64,000 nucleotides of DNA from Candidatus Palauibacter rhopaloidicola (GCA_026914155.1 JAPPGH010000008.1:124001-188000); one strand, 5' to 3'. Positions 1 to 10,946 are shown, counted from the first letter of the stretch. Translations and numbers: made by a program. The notes: generated from the letters alone by a model not told the origin.

Positions 1-730
1 AGAAGCGGTCGTCCTTGGCGCGGAAGATCTCGATGACGAAGCGCTCGACCGCGGCCATCGCGAGCCACATGCCGAACAGCCACCCCTGGACGTGCGGGTG
101 CCGCCGCAGCCCCCACAGGATGAAGAAGATGACGAGCGAAAGTCCCGTCTCGTAGAGTTGCGTGGGGTGGACGGCGAGGACCTCCGCGTCGGGGATCGCG
201 GGGTCCACCTCCGCCCCGAAACCCCGCAGGTTGCCGGCGGTCGTGGGCGGAAGGCCGTTGGGGAAGGCGATGCCGACCCACGATTCCGTCGGGCGCCCGT
301 AGTCGTCGCCGACGAGGAAGCAGCCGATGCGGCCGATCCCGTAGGCGAGCGGGAGCGCCGGCGCGATCGCGTCCACCCCGAGGCCGGGGGTCACGGGGCG
401 CCGGCGCAGCACCCACATGACGCCGAGGAACCCGCCGATGAACCCGCCGTACCAGACGAGCCCGCTGCGCGAGAAGATCATCCCCAGCGGATCGACCGCC
501 GTCCGGTCCCAGTAGAGGAGCACGTAGTAGATCTTCGCCCCGACGATGCCGCCGATCAGCGCGCCCAGCAGCATGTCCGCCGCGAGTTCGCGCCCGGCGC
601 CGAGGCGCGCCGTCTCGGCGCGCAGCACCATGTACCCGCACAGGAAGGCGAGCGCCATCAGCACTCCGAAGGAGGTGATGGTGAACTCGCCGAGAACCGG
701 CAGCGTCAGTGTGAAGAGTTCGGGATACAC
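1..730 (-). CDS. lgt: Prolipoprotein diacylglyceryl transferase, 3' end cut by window edge
   Basis: Lgt is the inner-membrane enzyme that moves diacylglycerol from phosphatidylglycerol to the lipobox cysteine of prelipoproteins; this window encodes many lipoproteins. The visible 243 residues are strongly hydrophobic with several membrane segments and carry the family signature GRIGCFLVGDDYG near residue 133, plus VWYGGFIGG, where Tyr stands at the position that is His in the E. coli enzyme. The C-terminus lies beyond base 1. I chose the GTG at 730 because AGGAG lies 10 bases upstream; an in-frame GTG at 739 sits too close to it. It is the last visible gene of the minus-strand housekeeping run, 64 bases after tsaD. 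Confidence 0.93.
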   Translation of the reverse strand, partial: MYPELFTLTLPVLGEFTITSFGVLMALAFLCGYMVLRAETARLGAGRELAADMLLGALIGGIVGAKIYYVLLYWDRTAVDPLGMIFSRSGLVWYGGFIGGFLGVMWVLRRRPVTPGLGVDAIAPALPLAYGIGRIGCFLVGDDYGRPTESWVGIAFPNGLPPTTAGNLRGFGAEVDPAIPDAEVLAVHPTQLYETGLSLVIFFILWGLRRHPHVQGWLFGMWLAMAAVERFVIEIFRAKDDRF

Positions 731-794
731 GTCTGACACGCTCCTCGTTGGCTGCGGTGCTGCTCGTTGGCGGTCCCGGCTCCCGCGCCGGCCC

Positions 795-1931
795 TCATGC
801 GAGGCCGGGAAAGGCGAGCGCCGCTTCGGCGTTGAGCGACCACGGGCTGCGTTCCCCTCTCGCCAAGCGGAACCGCGCGGCCGCGGCGATCATGGCCGCG
901 TTGTCCGTCGCGAGGCGGGGAGACGGGGCGTATAGCTCCCCGGACGAGCCCAGGCGCTCGGCTAAACCTTCACGAAGGCGGGAGTTCCGCGCCACTCCCC
1001 CGCCCAGCACGACCCGCCGGCAGCCCGTCTGTTCCACGGCGCGCCGGGTCTTCTCGGCGAGGACGTCGACCACGGCCTCCTGAAACTCCGCCGCGAGGTC
1101 GTCGACGGCGCCGGCGAGGCCGCCCTCCTCTTCGAGTTGTTCGGCGATCCGCGCCACGGCGGTCTTCAGACCCGAAAAGGACATGTCGTAGTACGCGGGA
1201 TCGCCGGGCCGGTCGCGCCGGCTCAGCATCGGGCGCGGGAGCCGGAAACGTCCCGCCGCGCCGCCGGCCGCCGCGCTCCGGGCCGCCGCGCTCCTCTCCG
1301 CCGCACGCTGGATCTGGGGGCCGCCGGGATAGGGCAGTCCGAGCCGCCGCGCGACCTTGTCGAACGCCTCGCCCGCCGCATCGTCCCGCGTCTGGCCCAG
1401 GAGGCGGTAGCGTCCCCATGCGCGCGCCTCCAGCAGGAGCGTGTGTCCGCCCGATACGAGGAGGCCGATGAACGGGGGATGCGCGCCGTCGTGCTCGAGC
1501 GCGGTGCCGAACAGGTGCCCCTCCATGTGATGGACGCCGAGGAGGGGAAGCCCGCGCGCGAAGGCGTAGGCCTTGGCCCAGTTCACGCCCGCGAGCAGGG
1601 CGCCGACGAGCCCGGGGCCGGCCGTCACGCCGACGCCCGCGATATCCTCGTGGCCGACCTCCGCCTCGCGCATGGCGTGCCGCACCATCGCGTCGAGTGA
1701 GCGAATGTGCTCGCGGGCGGCGATCTCCGGCACGACGCCCCCGAACGCCGCGTGCGCGTCCTGCGAGGCGATCGCGAGAGCCCGGATCCCGTTCTCGTCC
1801 ACGACGGCGGCCGAGGTCTCGTCGCACGAGGTCTCGATCCCGAGGACCGGCCCGCCCTGGAAGCCGGCGGCGGGCGCAGCGGGGCGCGGGGCGGGGCGCG
1901 GGGCGGCGCCCGCGGCGGCCGGCGCGTCTAT
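795..1931 (-). CDS. tsaD: tRNA N6-adenosine threonylcarbamoyltransferase TsaD, start codon unresolved
   Basis: TsaD transfers the threonylcarbamoyl group to A37 of tRNAs that read ANN codons, working with TsaB and TsaE. The family core is complete: GIETSCDETSAA at 1815-1841, the metal-binding HMEGH near 1515-1530, VSGGHT, and the C-terminal GGGVARN and TDNAAMIA motifs. From GIETSC to the stop is about 350 codons, the normal family length. The start is a puzzle: no ATG, GTG or TTG lies in frame for well over 100 codons upstream. The boundary given is an ATA codon that overlaps the ybbR stop (ATAG). It would add a Pro/Ala/Arg-rich leader, coded partly by a 12-base tandem repeat at 1881-1904, that is foreign to the family. 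The identity is certain; the 5' end is a guess. Confidence 0.9.
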   Translation of the reverse strand: MDAPAAAGAAPRPAPRPAAPAAGFQGGPVLGIETSCDETSAAVVDENGIRALAIASQDAHAAFGGVVPEIAAREHIRSLDAMVRHAMREAEVGHEDIAGVGVTAGPGLVGALLAGVNWAKAYAFARGLPLLGVHHMEGHLFGTALEHDGAHPPFIGLLVSGGHTLLLEARAWGRYRLLGQTRDDAAGEAFDKVARRLGLPYPGGPQIQRAAERSAAARSAAAGGAAGRFRLPRPMLSRRDRPGDPAYYDMSFSGLKTAVARIAEQLEEEGGLAGAVDDLAAEFQEAVVDVLAEKTRRAVEQTGCRRVVLGGGVARNSRLREGLAERLGSSGELYAPSPRLATDNAAMIAAAARFRLARGERSPWSLNAEAALAFPGLA

Positions 1932-2875
1932 CGGTCGGGCGGGTCGGAGGCGATACCCGCGCTCACCCGCTCCGGAACGAGGTCGATCGTCACCGTGCCG
2001 GCCACGGCGTCGGGCAACTGGGCGCGCACGGGATAGGAGCCGGTCGACTCGAAGGAGTTGGGGATGTCGACCGTCACGCGCACGTCCTCCGGATCGAGTC
2101 CGTCCACGACGGCGGCGGGGCCGGTGATCGCCACGGTGACCGTGGGCGGGTCCACGGCGGCCATGAGGGCGCGCGGACCCGTGGTGACGACTTCGCTCGC
2201 GAACAGGCGGGTGCGGAGCGAGTCGACATCGACGGTCGCGATCACGGTGGCGGGGTCGACCGAGAGCCCCGCGAGATCCGGCGGGAGGGCGATCTCGAGC
2301 TGCTGGGTCACGCGCGTGGAGACCGCGCCCACCTCGAGCGTGGCCGTCGTCAGCTCGGAGATCTGGTTGACGAAGGACGCGGGCCCCTGGAGCCACACGC
2401 TGTCGGGGGCGACCTGCATGCCGACGACCAGTACGCCCGCCGCCGCCCGCGCGTCCGTGCGGCCGGAGACCGCGACCCGCTTCCCCACCCGCTCCTCGAG
2501 ATACACGGTGACCGCTCCCGGAGAGACTCCCACGGGATCGAGTCCGAGTTCGCCGTTGTAGATGACCTCCGAAGCCGAGAGCGGGACCTGGACCACCGTG
2601 TCCTCGACCTGGTCGAGCACCTTCCGGATCACGGGCCTCTCGAAGCGCGCGGCGAACACCTGGTTCCGGCGGCCGCGGAAGGTCGTGGTGATCTCGGCCG
2701 GCCGCACCTCGCGCAGACTCCACGCGGAATCGCTCACCTGGATCTCGAGGAGCGTCGAGACCGGCTGCTCGGCGATCTCGGCGTCGGCGGACACGCTGAG
2801 CCAGAGGAGCACGGACAGCACGATCGCCGCGACCTTGTAGGGCCAGTTCTCCGTGAACGCGCTCTTGAAGTCCAT
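1928..2875 (-). CDS. YbbR-domain membrane-anchored protein (CdaR-like)
   Basis: This 315-residue protein has one N-terminal membrane segment (about residues 12-30) followed by an extracytoplasmic part made of repeated YbbR-type beta domains (about residues 35-310). In Firmicutes, YbbR/CdaR regulates the diadenylate cyclase CdaA. No cyclase gene is visible in this window, so that role is not shown here. The ATG directly follows the stop of the PASTA gene (TAGATG), with AGGAG eight bases upstream inside that gene's 3' end, so the two are translated together. Its own TAG stop overlaps the probable start of tsaD. Confidence 0.85.
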   Translation of the reverse strand: MDFKSAFTENWPYKVAAIVLSVLLWLSVSADAEIAEQPVSTLLEIQVSDSAWSLREVRPAEITTTFRGRRNQVFAARFERPVIRKVLDQVEDTVVQVPLSASEVIYNGELGLDPVGVSPGAVTVYLEERVGKRVAVSGRTDARAAAGVLVVGMQVAPDSVWLQGPASFVNQISELTTATLEVGAVSTRVTQQLEIALPPDLAGLSVDPATVIATVDVDSLRTRLFASEVVTTGPRALMAAVDPPTVTVAITGPAAVVDGLDPEDVRVTVDIPNSFESTGSYPVRAQLPDAVAGTVTIDLVPERVSAGIASDPPDR

Positions 2876-3676
2876 CTAGCCTTCTCCTCGCGCCTCCCCG
2901 TTTCCGGGGATCGGGGAAACCGTGTCGCGGACGGCGTCCCGCGTGAGATCCGCCGTGGCCGGGTCGGGCGGCGTCCCGGCCACGATCACGGAGACGAATC
3001 CCTCCCCGCGGAGGGGGGAGCCGGGGGCCGGACTCTGAAAGATGACGCGCCCCGGCACCTCGGGCGCCTCGACCTGGTAGCGGACGGCACCCAGCCGGAG
3101 ATCGATCTCCTCGAGAAGAAGCTCGAGGTCGTCCACGTGGCGGCCCTGAAGGTCGGGCACGGAGACGATCGCCTTCCCCTGGCTGATGAAGAGGCGGACG
3201 CGGGCGGGGAGAGGGAGGCTCGTCCCGGCGTCGGGCTCGGTCCGGATCACACCGGCGACGGCGCTCTCGTCGGTTTCCTCGACATCGATCTCGAAGCCGA
3301 GCCGGGTGAGGAGGGTCGCGGCCTGACCGCCCGGAAGCCCGGCGAGATCGGGCACGCGGCGCATCTCGATGCCGGCGCTCGTCGTGAGCACGATCGTGTC
3401 CCCGGCCCGGGCGAGCTGGCCGGGGAGCGGCCGCTGGGCCACGACGCCCCCGACCGGAATCTCGCCGTGGTGGAGACGGCCCTGCTCGGTGGAGACGAGC
3501 CCCAGCGCGGAGAGGCGTTCGCCGGCCTCGGCCAGGGAGACGCCCGTGAGGTCCGGGATCTCGGTGAAATCCACGTCGGTCGGATCTTCCGCCGCCGGGA
3601 AGAGCCGGATGGCGGCGAACGCGTAGCCGATCCCGAGCATGGCGGCGAAGAGGAGGACCAGGCGCAGGAGTCTCAC
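2876..3676 (-). CDS. PASTA-domain protein with N-terminal membrane anchor
   Basis: This 266-residue protein has an N-terminal hydrophobic anchor (about residues 3-22) and then three PASTA domains, starting near IPDLTGVS, VPDLAGLP and VPDLQGRH (about residues 42, 108 and 175). PASTA domains bind muropeptides or beta-lactams and usually sit on penicillin-binding proteins or Ser/Thr kinases. Here there is no kinase or transpeptidase domain, so the protein is probably a periplasmic envelope sensor or scaffold. The start is GTG with GAGG five bases upstream. It lies between rsmB and ybbR with 7- and 0-base gaps, so it is part of the operon. Confidence 0.85.
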   Translation of the reverse strand: MRLLRLVLLFAAMLGIGYAFAAIRLFPAAEDPTDVDFTEIPDLTGVSLAEAGERLSALGLVSTEQGRLHHGEIPVGGVVAQRPLPGQLARAGDTIVLTTSAGIEMRRVPDLAGLPGGQAATLLTRLGFEIDVEETDESAVAGVIRTEPDAGTSLPLPARVRLFISQGKAIVSVPDLQGRHVDDLELLLEEIDLRLGAVRYQVEAPEVPGRVIFQSPAPGSPLRGEGFVSVIVAGTPPDPATADLTRDAVRDTVSPIPGNGEARGEG

Positions 3677-3683
3677 GGTACCC

Positions 3684-4970
3684 TCACGCGGTCCGCCGCA
3701 GGCGCGCCGCGTAGGCGCCGTCCGTGCCGGTGATCCACGGGCGCACGAAGAGGTCGCCGGACGGCGTCGTGCAATCGTCGCGCGCGGCCGCCGGGGGCGG
3801 CTCGCGCCGGAAGTCGGGCCTGCGGTCCAGAAGGGCGTCCACCTGTTCTTCGTTCTCCTCGCGTTCGAGCGAACACGTGCTGTACACGAGCAGCCCGCCC
3901 GGTCTCACGGCCGCGGCGCACGCGTCCACGATCTCGCGCTGCAGCGCCACGAGGTCGTCGAGGCCGCGCTGACCGAGCCGCCAGCGGGCGTCGGCCCGCC
4001 GCCGCAGGACTCCGGTGCCCGTGCAGGGCACGTCGGCCAGCACGGTCCCGGCCTCGGCGACCGGAAGCTGCCGCGCGTCGGCGACGGCCGCGCTCACCGG
4101 CAGCCCGAGCCGGCGGGCCGGCGCGCCGAGGCGGGCCAGCCGCCGGGGCGAGATGTCGAGCGCCACGACCGGCACGCCGTGCGCCGCGGCGAGCCCGAGG
4201 GTCTTCGTGCCCGGGGCCGCGCACACGTCGAGCACCGGCTCGCCGAGCCGGCCGCCTGTGTAATCTACCACGGCGGAGGCCGCAGGGTCCTGAATCACGG
4301 CCCGCAGGCCGGCGAGCGCCGTCTGCGGCAGCCCCCTTTCGAGCCGGAATGAGCGCGGCCAGCCGGGGACGGGCTCGAGTTCCACGCCATCGGGCGGCGC
4401 CGGCTCTTCCCCGCTCAGCATGCGGACGACGACGTCCGGCGGGCGGTTCTGGTGCTCGATGAGCCGCCGCACGTCCTCCAACTCCCAGCGCGCCAGCCAC
4501 CGCCGGACGAGCCACTCCGGATGCGAGCCCCAGGAACTGAGGTGCCCCACCGGGTCCTCGTCCGGATCCGGAAAGGGACCGGCCCCGGGATCGGCGGCGC
4601 GGCGCCTCGCGAGCGCGCGGAGAACGGCGTTCACGTACCCCGCCCGCCCGCGCCCCAGCGCCGAGCGCGCCGCGCCGACGGTCTCGCCCACCGCCGCGTG
4701 GTCCGGCGTCCTCAACTCCGTCAACTGGTACGCGCCGATGCGAAGCCAGTCGCGCACCGCGCGGTCGATGCGGGACGGCGGCCGGTCGGCGCAGGCCCGG
4801 ATCCAGGCGTCGAGACGGGCGCGCAGGCGGAGGCAGCCGAAGGCGATGTCCAGCGCGAGTCCGCGGTCGGCCGGGTCCACGGCCGGGAGGATGCGCGACG
4901 CCGCGCGGTCGGAGCGCGTTCCGCGCCGCACCTCGCCCAGAATCCGGTGGGCCGCCGCGCGGGGGTTCAA
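3684..4970 (-). CDS. rsmB: 16S rRNA (cytosine-967-C5)-methyltransferase RsmB
   Basis: RsmB methylates C967 of 16S rRNA using S-adenosylmethionine. The N-terminal third is a NusB-like RNA-binding domain and the C-terminal part is the Rossmann methyltransferase. Visible motifs are DVCAAPGTKT (about residue 248, cofactor loop), DVPCTGTGV (about 313) and YSTCSLE (about 363, catalytic cysteine). The start chosen is the TTG at 4970, which overlaps the thiG stop as TTGA; it gives 428 residues. An in-frame ATG at 5015 lies deeper inside thiG and would add 15 residues unlike the family. In many bacteria this gene directly follows def-fmt; here a thiamine cassette separates them. Confidence 0.92.
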   Translation of the reverse strand: MNPRAAAHRILGEVRRGTRSDRAASRILPAVDPADRGLALDIAFGCLRLRARLDAWIRACADRPPSRIDRAVRDWLRIGAYQLTELRTPDHAAVGETVGAARSALGRGRAGYVNAVLRALARRRAADPGAGPFPDPDEDPVGHLSSWGSHPEWLVRRWLARWELEDVRRLIEHQNRPPDVVVRMLSGEEPAPPDGVELEPVPGWPRSFRLERGLPQTALAGLRAVIQDPAASAVVDYTGGRLGEPVLDVCAAPGTKTLGLAAAHGVPVVALDISPRRLARLGAPARRLGLPVSAAVADARQLPVAEAGTVLADVPCTGTGVLRRRADARWRLGQRGLDDLVALQREIVDACAAAVRPGGLLVYSTCSLEREENEEQVDALLDRRPDFRREPPPAAARDDCTTPSGDLFVRPWITGTDGAYAARLRRTA

Positions 4971-5743
4971 GCCGGGGGCGGCACGCCCTCGAGCGGGCTC
5001 GAAGGCACCGCCCATTCGCGTCGGGGCATGCGGCCGGCGACCCAGGCGCGCCGGCCGGCTTCCACGGCCAGCCGCATGGCGCGGGCCATCTCCACCGGAT
5101 CCTCCGCCGCCGCGATCGCCGTGTTCATGAGGATCCCGTCCACGCCCTGCTCCATCGTCGCACAGGCGTCCGACGCGGTGCCCACGCCGGCATCGACGAT
5201 GACCGGCACGGACAGGCGCGACTTGATGATGCGGATGTTGAGCGGATTGAGGAGCCCGAGACCGCTCCCGATGGGCGAGGCGAGCGGCATCACGGCGGCG
5301 GCCCCGGCCTCTTCGAGCCGCAGCGCCGTGATGAGGTCGTCGTTCGTGTACGGGAGCACGACGAACCCCTCGGCGACGAGCACGCGCGTGGCCTCGATCA
5401 GCTCCTCGGTGTGGGGGAGGAGCGTGTCGGGATCGCCGATGACCTCGAGCTTCACCCAGTCGCTCATGCCCGCGGCCCGCCCCAGCCGCGCCGCGCGGAT
5501 CGCCTCTTCGGCGCTGTAGCAGGCGGCGGTGTTCGGCAGGAGGCTGAACTCGTCCGGGCTCAGCGTGCGGAGGATGTCGTCGCGGTCCGGGTTCTCGATG
5601 TCGACCCGGCGCACCGCGACGGTGACCATGTCGGCGCCGGAGGCCCGGATCGCTTCGAGCATGATCCCGGGACTCGGGTATTTTCCGGTTCCGACGATGA
5701 GCCGGGAAGCGAACGTGCGGCCGGCGATTTCGAGCGGATCCAT
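4967..5743 (-). CDS. thiG: Thiazole synthase ThiG
   Basis: ThiG condenses 1-deoxy-xylulose-5-phosphate, dehydroglycine and the sulfur carried on ThiS thiocarboxylate to form the thiazole phosphate of thiamine. The 258-residue protein is a TIM barrel with the typical opening GRTFASRLIVGTGKY, the Schiff-base lysine in WVKLEVIGD (about residue 97), and the phosphate-binding segment VIVDAGVGTASDA followed by ILMNTAIA. The ATG at 5743 lies one base after the thiS stop, which fits a tight ThiS-ThiG pairing. Longer in-frame extensions run into thiS and are not real. Confidence 0.95.
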   Translation of the reverse strand: MDPLEIAGRTFASRLIVGTGKYPSPGIMLEAIRASGADMVTVAVRRVDIENPDRDDILRTLSPDEFSLLPNTAACYSAEEAIRAARLGRAAGMSDWVKLEVIGDPDTLLPHTEELIEATRVLVAEGFVVLPYTNDDLITALRLEEAGAAAVMPLASPIGSGLGLLNPLNIRIIKSRLSVPVIVDAGVGTASDACATMEQGVDGILMNTAIAAAEDPVEMARAMRLAVEAGRRAWVAGRMPRREWAVPSSPLEGVPPPA

Positions 5744-5744
5744 C

Positions 5745-5960
5745 TCAACCGCCTCCCACGAAATGGACGAGTTCGACGCGGTCCCCCGCTTCCAGGCGCG
5801 CGCTCTCGGTCTCGGGCGGACGGACGATGCGCCGGTTGAGTTCGACGACGAGCGTGCGTCCATCGAGGTCGAGGTCCCGGAGCAACGTCGCGACGGACGT
5901 TCCCGCGGGAACGTCCCTTTCCCGACCGTTCACCTGTATCCGTATCTCCATGATCTCCAT
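5745..5960 (-). CDS. thiS: Sulfur carrier protein ThiS
   Basis: ThiS is a small ubiquitin-fold protein whose C-terminal Gly-Gly is thiocarboxylated and donates sulfur to ThiG. The 71-residue product has the beta-grasp pattern (EIRIQVNGRE, then TLLRDLDL, then LVVELNRRIV) and ends in VHFVGGG, giving the required terminal glycines. Two ATG codons nine bases apart (5960 and 5951) can serve as start; the first overlaps the stop of the upstream thiE-like gene by one base (TGATG). A 22-base perfect palindrome lies inside the coding sequence at 5895-5916, where the protein reads DVPAGTS. Confidence 0.93.
   Translation of the reverse strand: MEIMEIRIQVNGRERDVPAGTSVATLLRDLDLDGRTLVVELNRRIVRPPETESARLEAGDRVELVHFVGGG
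5895..5916. repeat. 22-base perfect palindrome, core GTTCCCGCGGGAAC (copy 1 of 4)
   Basis: The sequence equals its own reverse complement over 22 bases. It lies inside thiS. The same 14-base core recurs at 35992-36007, 41510-41527 and 53502-53515. This is the longest copy. Confidence 0.9.
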
Positions 5961-6658
5961 CAAGTCCGGTTTCGGTCCAGCACGTCGAGCCCTCTGCGCA
6001 GGTCGACCGCGGCACGCTCCGGGTCGGAGGCGGACCACACGGCCCGCCCCACCACGATGCCGTGCGCTCCGGCCTCCGTCACCTCCGCGACCCGACCCGC
6101 GTCCACGCCTCCGATGGCGAGGATCGGGGGCGGACGCCGGGCGGACGCCCGATGAACGGCGAGCCGGTGGGCGGTGAGTCGGCGGCGGACCGCGGACACG
6201 GCGGCGGGACCGCTTCCCTCGACTCGCGGGTGCGAGGGCGTCGCGTAGATCGTCCCGAGCACAAGGTAGTCGGCGCCCTGCCGGGCGGCGCGCAGCGCCC
6301 CCTCCGCATCGTGCACGGAGGCCCCGATCGCGAGCCTCCCGGCGCACGCCCGGACCACGCGGCGCGTCTCCTCCACCCCGAGCGCGGTGCGCCCAAGTTG
6401 TACGGCGCTGGCACCCGCCGCCAGCGCCACATCGGGCCGTCCGTTCACGACGAGCCAGCTCCCGGCGCGCGCCGCGATGGGGGCGAGTCGCTCCGCGATT
6501 TCGAACAGGCGGCGGGCACCGATCCGGGCCCGCAGATGGACCGCGACGGGGGCCGCCCGCTCGAGCAGGCGTTCGACCGCCGCCAGCCCGCCCGGGCCGG
6601 GCGGACCGTGCGCGCCGGGCGAACCTCCAAGTTCCGCCTCCGAGACGAGGACGTGCAG
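5960..6658 (-). CDS. Thiamine-phosphate synthase / TenI family protein, start codon unresolved
   Basis: This is a ThiE/TenI-type TIM barrel. The C-terminal two thirds contain VVNGRPDVALAAG, GASVHDAEGA, LVLGTIYATPSHP and LAIGGVDAGRV, then GAHGIVVG. ThiE joins thiazole and pyrimidine phosphates; TenI tautomerises the thiazole. The SHP after YATP fits TenI-like proteins as well, so I do not decide between them. The reading frame continues upstream with good homology (LHVLVSEAEL, VAVHLRAR), but the first ordinary start is the GTG at 6448, too late to build the barrel. Upstream of it there is no ATG, GTG or TTG before an in-frame stop. The CTG at 6658 is given as a provisional start (232 residues). 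An AAGGAGGT lies near the end of fmt, about 29 bases before that CTG. Confidence 0.8.
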   Translation of the reverse strand: MHVLVSEAELGGSPGAHGPPGPGGLAAVERLLERAAPVAVHLRARIGARRLFEIAERLAPIAARAGSWLVVNGRPDVALAAGASAVQLGRTALGVEETRRVVRACAGRLAIGASVHDAEGALRAARQGADYLVLGTIYATPSHPRVEGSGPAAVSAVRRRLTAHRLAVHRASARRPPPILAIGGVDAGRVAEVTEAGAHGIVVGRAVWSASDPERAAVDLRRGLDVLDRNRT

Positions 6659-6674
6659 TCGCGGGAGTCGTGAC

Positions 6675-7640
6675 TCAGGCGAAGCGGACCTCCTTCGGAT
6701 CCGGGAGGCCCCGCACCCACTCGGCCGCGCTCATGCGCCGGCGCCCGGCCGGTTTCACGGCGCCCACGGTGAGCGTGCCCGAGCCCGTTGCGACGCGCAG
6801 TCCCCGCACGGGATCGGCCCGGACGACCGTACCCGGCTCCGTGTCCGGCTGGCCGCCGTCCGCGGGGGGACCGTCGACGCGCGGCTCGAAGCACTGCAGG
6901 GTCCTCCCGGCGAGGGCGGCGGGCGCGGCCAGCGAGGTCCACGCGGCGGGCCAGGGGTCGCAGCCGCGGAGCCAGTTCGCGACTTCGGCCGCGGGGAGCG
7001 ACCAGTCGATGCGCGCGGTCTCGCGGTCGAGCTTCGGCGCCCAGGTCGCGCGCGCGTCGTCCTGCGCCCTTTCCACCGCCCGCCCCGAGGCCAGGTCCTC
7101 AAGCACGGCGACGAGCCGCGCGCCCCCCGCCTCCGCGGCCTCCGCGTACAGTTCCCCGGCCGTCATCGCCGCCGGGATGGGGATGCGGGTCTGTCCGAGC
7201 ACCGGGCCGGCGTCGAGCGCCGCGACCATGCGCTGGATGCTGACCCCGGACTCGCGGTGCCCCCGGATGATGGCCCAGTTGATGGGCGCCGCGCCGCGCA
7301 GCGCGGGCAGGAGCGACGCGTGCACGTTCAGCGACCCGAGCGGCGGCAGGTCCAGCGCCGCCGGCGGGAGGAGACGGCCGTACGCCGCGACGACGGAGAT
7401 GTCCGGACGCCTGCGGCGGGCGGCGGCGAGGAAGGTTTCGTCGCCCGGACGCTCGGGCTGCAGCACGGGCACGCCGGCCTCGAGCGCCCACGCCTTCACC
7501 GGACTCGTACGCGTGCGTCTCCCCCGGCCGGCGGGCCGATCCGGGTTCGTGACGACGCCCGCGATGTCGTGCCCCGCCCTCCGCATCGCTTCCAGCGACG
7601 GGAGCCCGAACTCCGGCGTACCCCAGAACAGAACTCTCAT
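6675..7640 (-). CDS. fmt: Methionyl-tRNA formyltransferase
   Basis: Fmt formylates initiator methionyl-tRNA using 10-formyl-tetrahydrofolate. The 321-residue protein has the N-terminal formyltransferase fold opening with VLFWGTPEFG, the VVTNPDRPAGRG loop, and the catalytic region GSLNVHASLLP (about residues 101-111), with the catalytic Asp in MVAALDAGPV. The C-terminal OB-like domain, which binds tRNA, follows from about residue 205. It pairs functionally with def immediately upstream (33-base gap). Its 3' end holds a strong AAGGAGGT that could serve the downstream thiE-like gene. Confidence 0.96.
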   Translation of the reverse strand: MRVLFWGTPEFGLPSLEAMRRAGHDIAGVVTNPDRPAGRGRRTRTSPVKAWALEAGVPVLQPERPGDETFLAAARRRRPDISVVAAYGRLLPPAALDLPPLGSLNVHASLLPALRGAAPINWAIIRGHRESGVSIQRMVAALDAGPVLGQTRIPIPAAMTAGELYAEAAEAGGARLVAVLEDLASGRAVERAQDDARATWAPKLDRETARIDWSLPAAEVANWLRGCDPWPAAWTSLAAPAALAGRTLQCFEPRVDGPPADGGQPDTEPGTVVRADPVRGLRVATGSGTLTVGAVKPAGRRRMSAAEWVRGLPDPKEVRFA

Positions 7641-7673
7641 GGGAAGAGGACCCTCATGCCGCCCCTAGCCGCT

Positions 7674-8168
7674 TCAGTCCCGCTCCTGTTTCCGCCACTT
7701 GGCGAGCAGGATCTTGCGCTTGAGCGGACTCACGCGGTCCAGGAAGAGGATGCCGTCCAGGTGGTCCTTCTCGTGCTGGATGCAGCGGCTCAGAATGCCG
7801 TCGGCGCGGATCTCCACCGGCTCTCCGTCGAGTCCGAGGCCGCGGGCCACGATGGACTCGCTGCGCTCGACGGTCTCCGACAGTCCGGGGATGCTCAGGC
7901 ACCCCTCCTCCTCCTTCACCGCGCCCTCCTCCTCGACGATCTCCGGGTTCACGAGAACGCCGGGCGAGATTCCCTCCTGGCGCACGTCGTACACGAAGAG
8001 ACGGATCGGCACCCCCACCTGGGGCGCCGCGAGACCGATGCCGTCCGCGTCGTACATCGTCTCCTGCATGTCGGCCGCGAGTCGGCGGACCTCATCATCG
8101 ATCTCCGTAACGGGCGCGCATTTCTCCCGCAGGACGGGGTCACCGAAGGTGCGGATGTCGAGAATCAC
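7674..8168 (-). CDS. def: Peptide deformylase
   Basis: Peptide deformylase removes the N-formyl group from nascent proteins. All three family motifs are present in the 164-residue product: GIGLAAPQVG (about residues 43-52), EEGCLSIPG (about 86-94, metal-binding Cys) and QHEKDHLDG (about 128-136, the HExxH metal site). It starts with GTG at 8168; no good ribosome-binding site is evident. It sits between yajC and fmt, the usual def-fmt pairing. Confidence 0.96.
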   Translation of the reverse strand: MILDIRTFGDPVLREKCAPVTEIDDEVRRLAADMQETMYDADGIGLAAPQVGVPIRLFVYDVRQEGISPGVLVNPEIVEEEGAVKEEEGCLSIPGLSETVERSESIVARGLGLDGEPVEIRADGILSRCIQHEKDHLDGILFLDRVSPLKRKILLAKWRKQERD

Positions 8169-8224
8169 GAAGACTCGGCGGGGCTGCCGCAGCCGGCGGA
8201 ACGGAGGCGCCGAACCGGCGGCGG

Positions 8225-10935
<2,711 letters not shown>

Positions 10936-10946
<11 letters not shown>

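Noticed and set aside
92..736. Long plus-strand open frames over lgt, tsaD and the rest of the minus-strand region
   Set aside because: They are Arg/Gly/Ala/Pro-rich antisense shadows, common at 70% GC, with no recognisable domain.
1928..2723. A 642-residue reading of the tsaD frame extended across ybbR
   Set aside because: The upstream 290 residues are an Arg/Gly-rich shadow of the YbbR coding sequence; only the part from about 1856 down is TsaD.
5960..6760. TPP riboswitch ahead of the thiamine cassette
   Set aside because: The thi genes lie inside an operon with no leader, and the conserved riboswitch core sequences were not seen.
6445..6942. Open frame spanning the fmt/thiE boundary
   Set aside because: It has no domain; the TIM-barrel homology is in the neighbouring frame.
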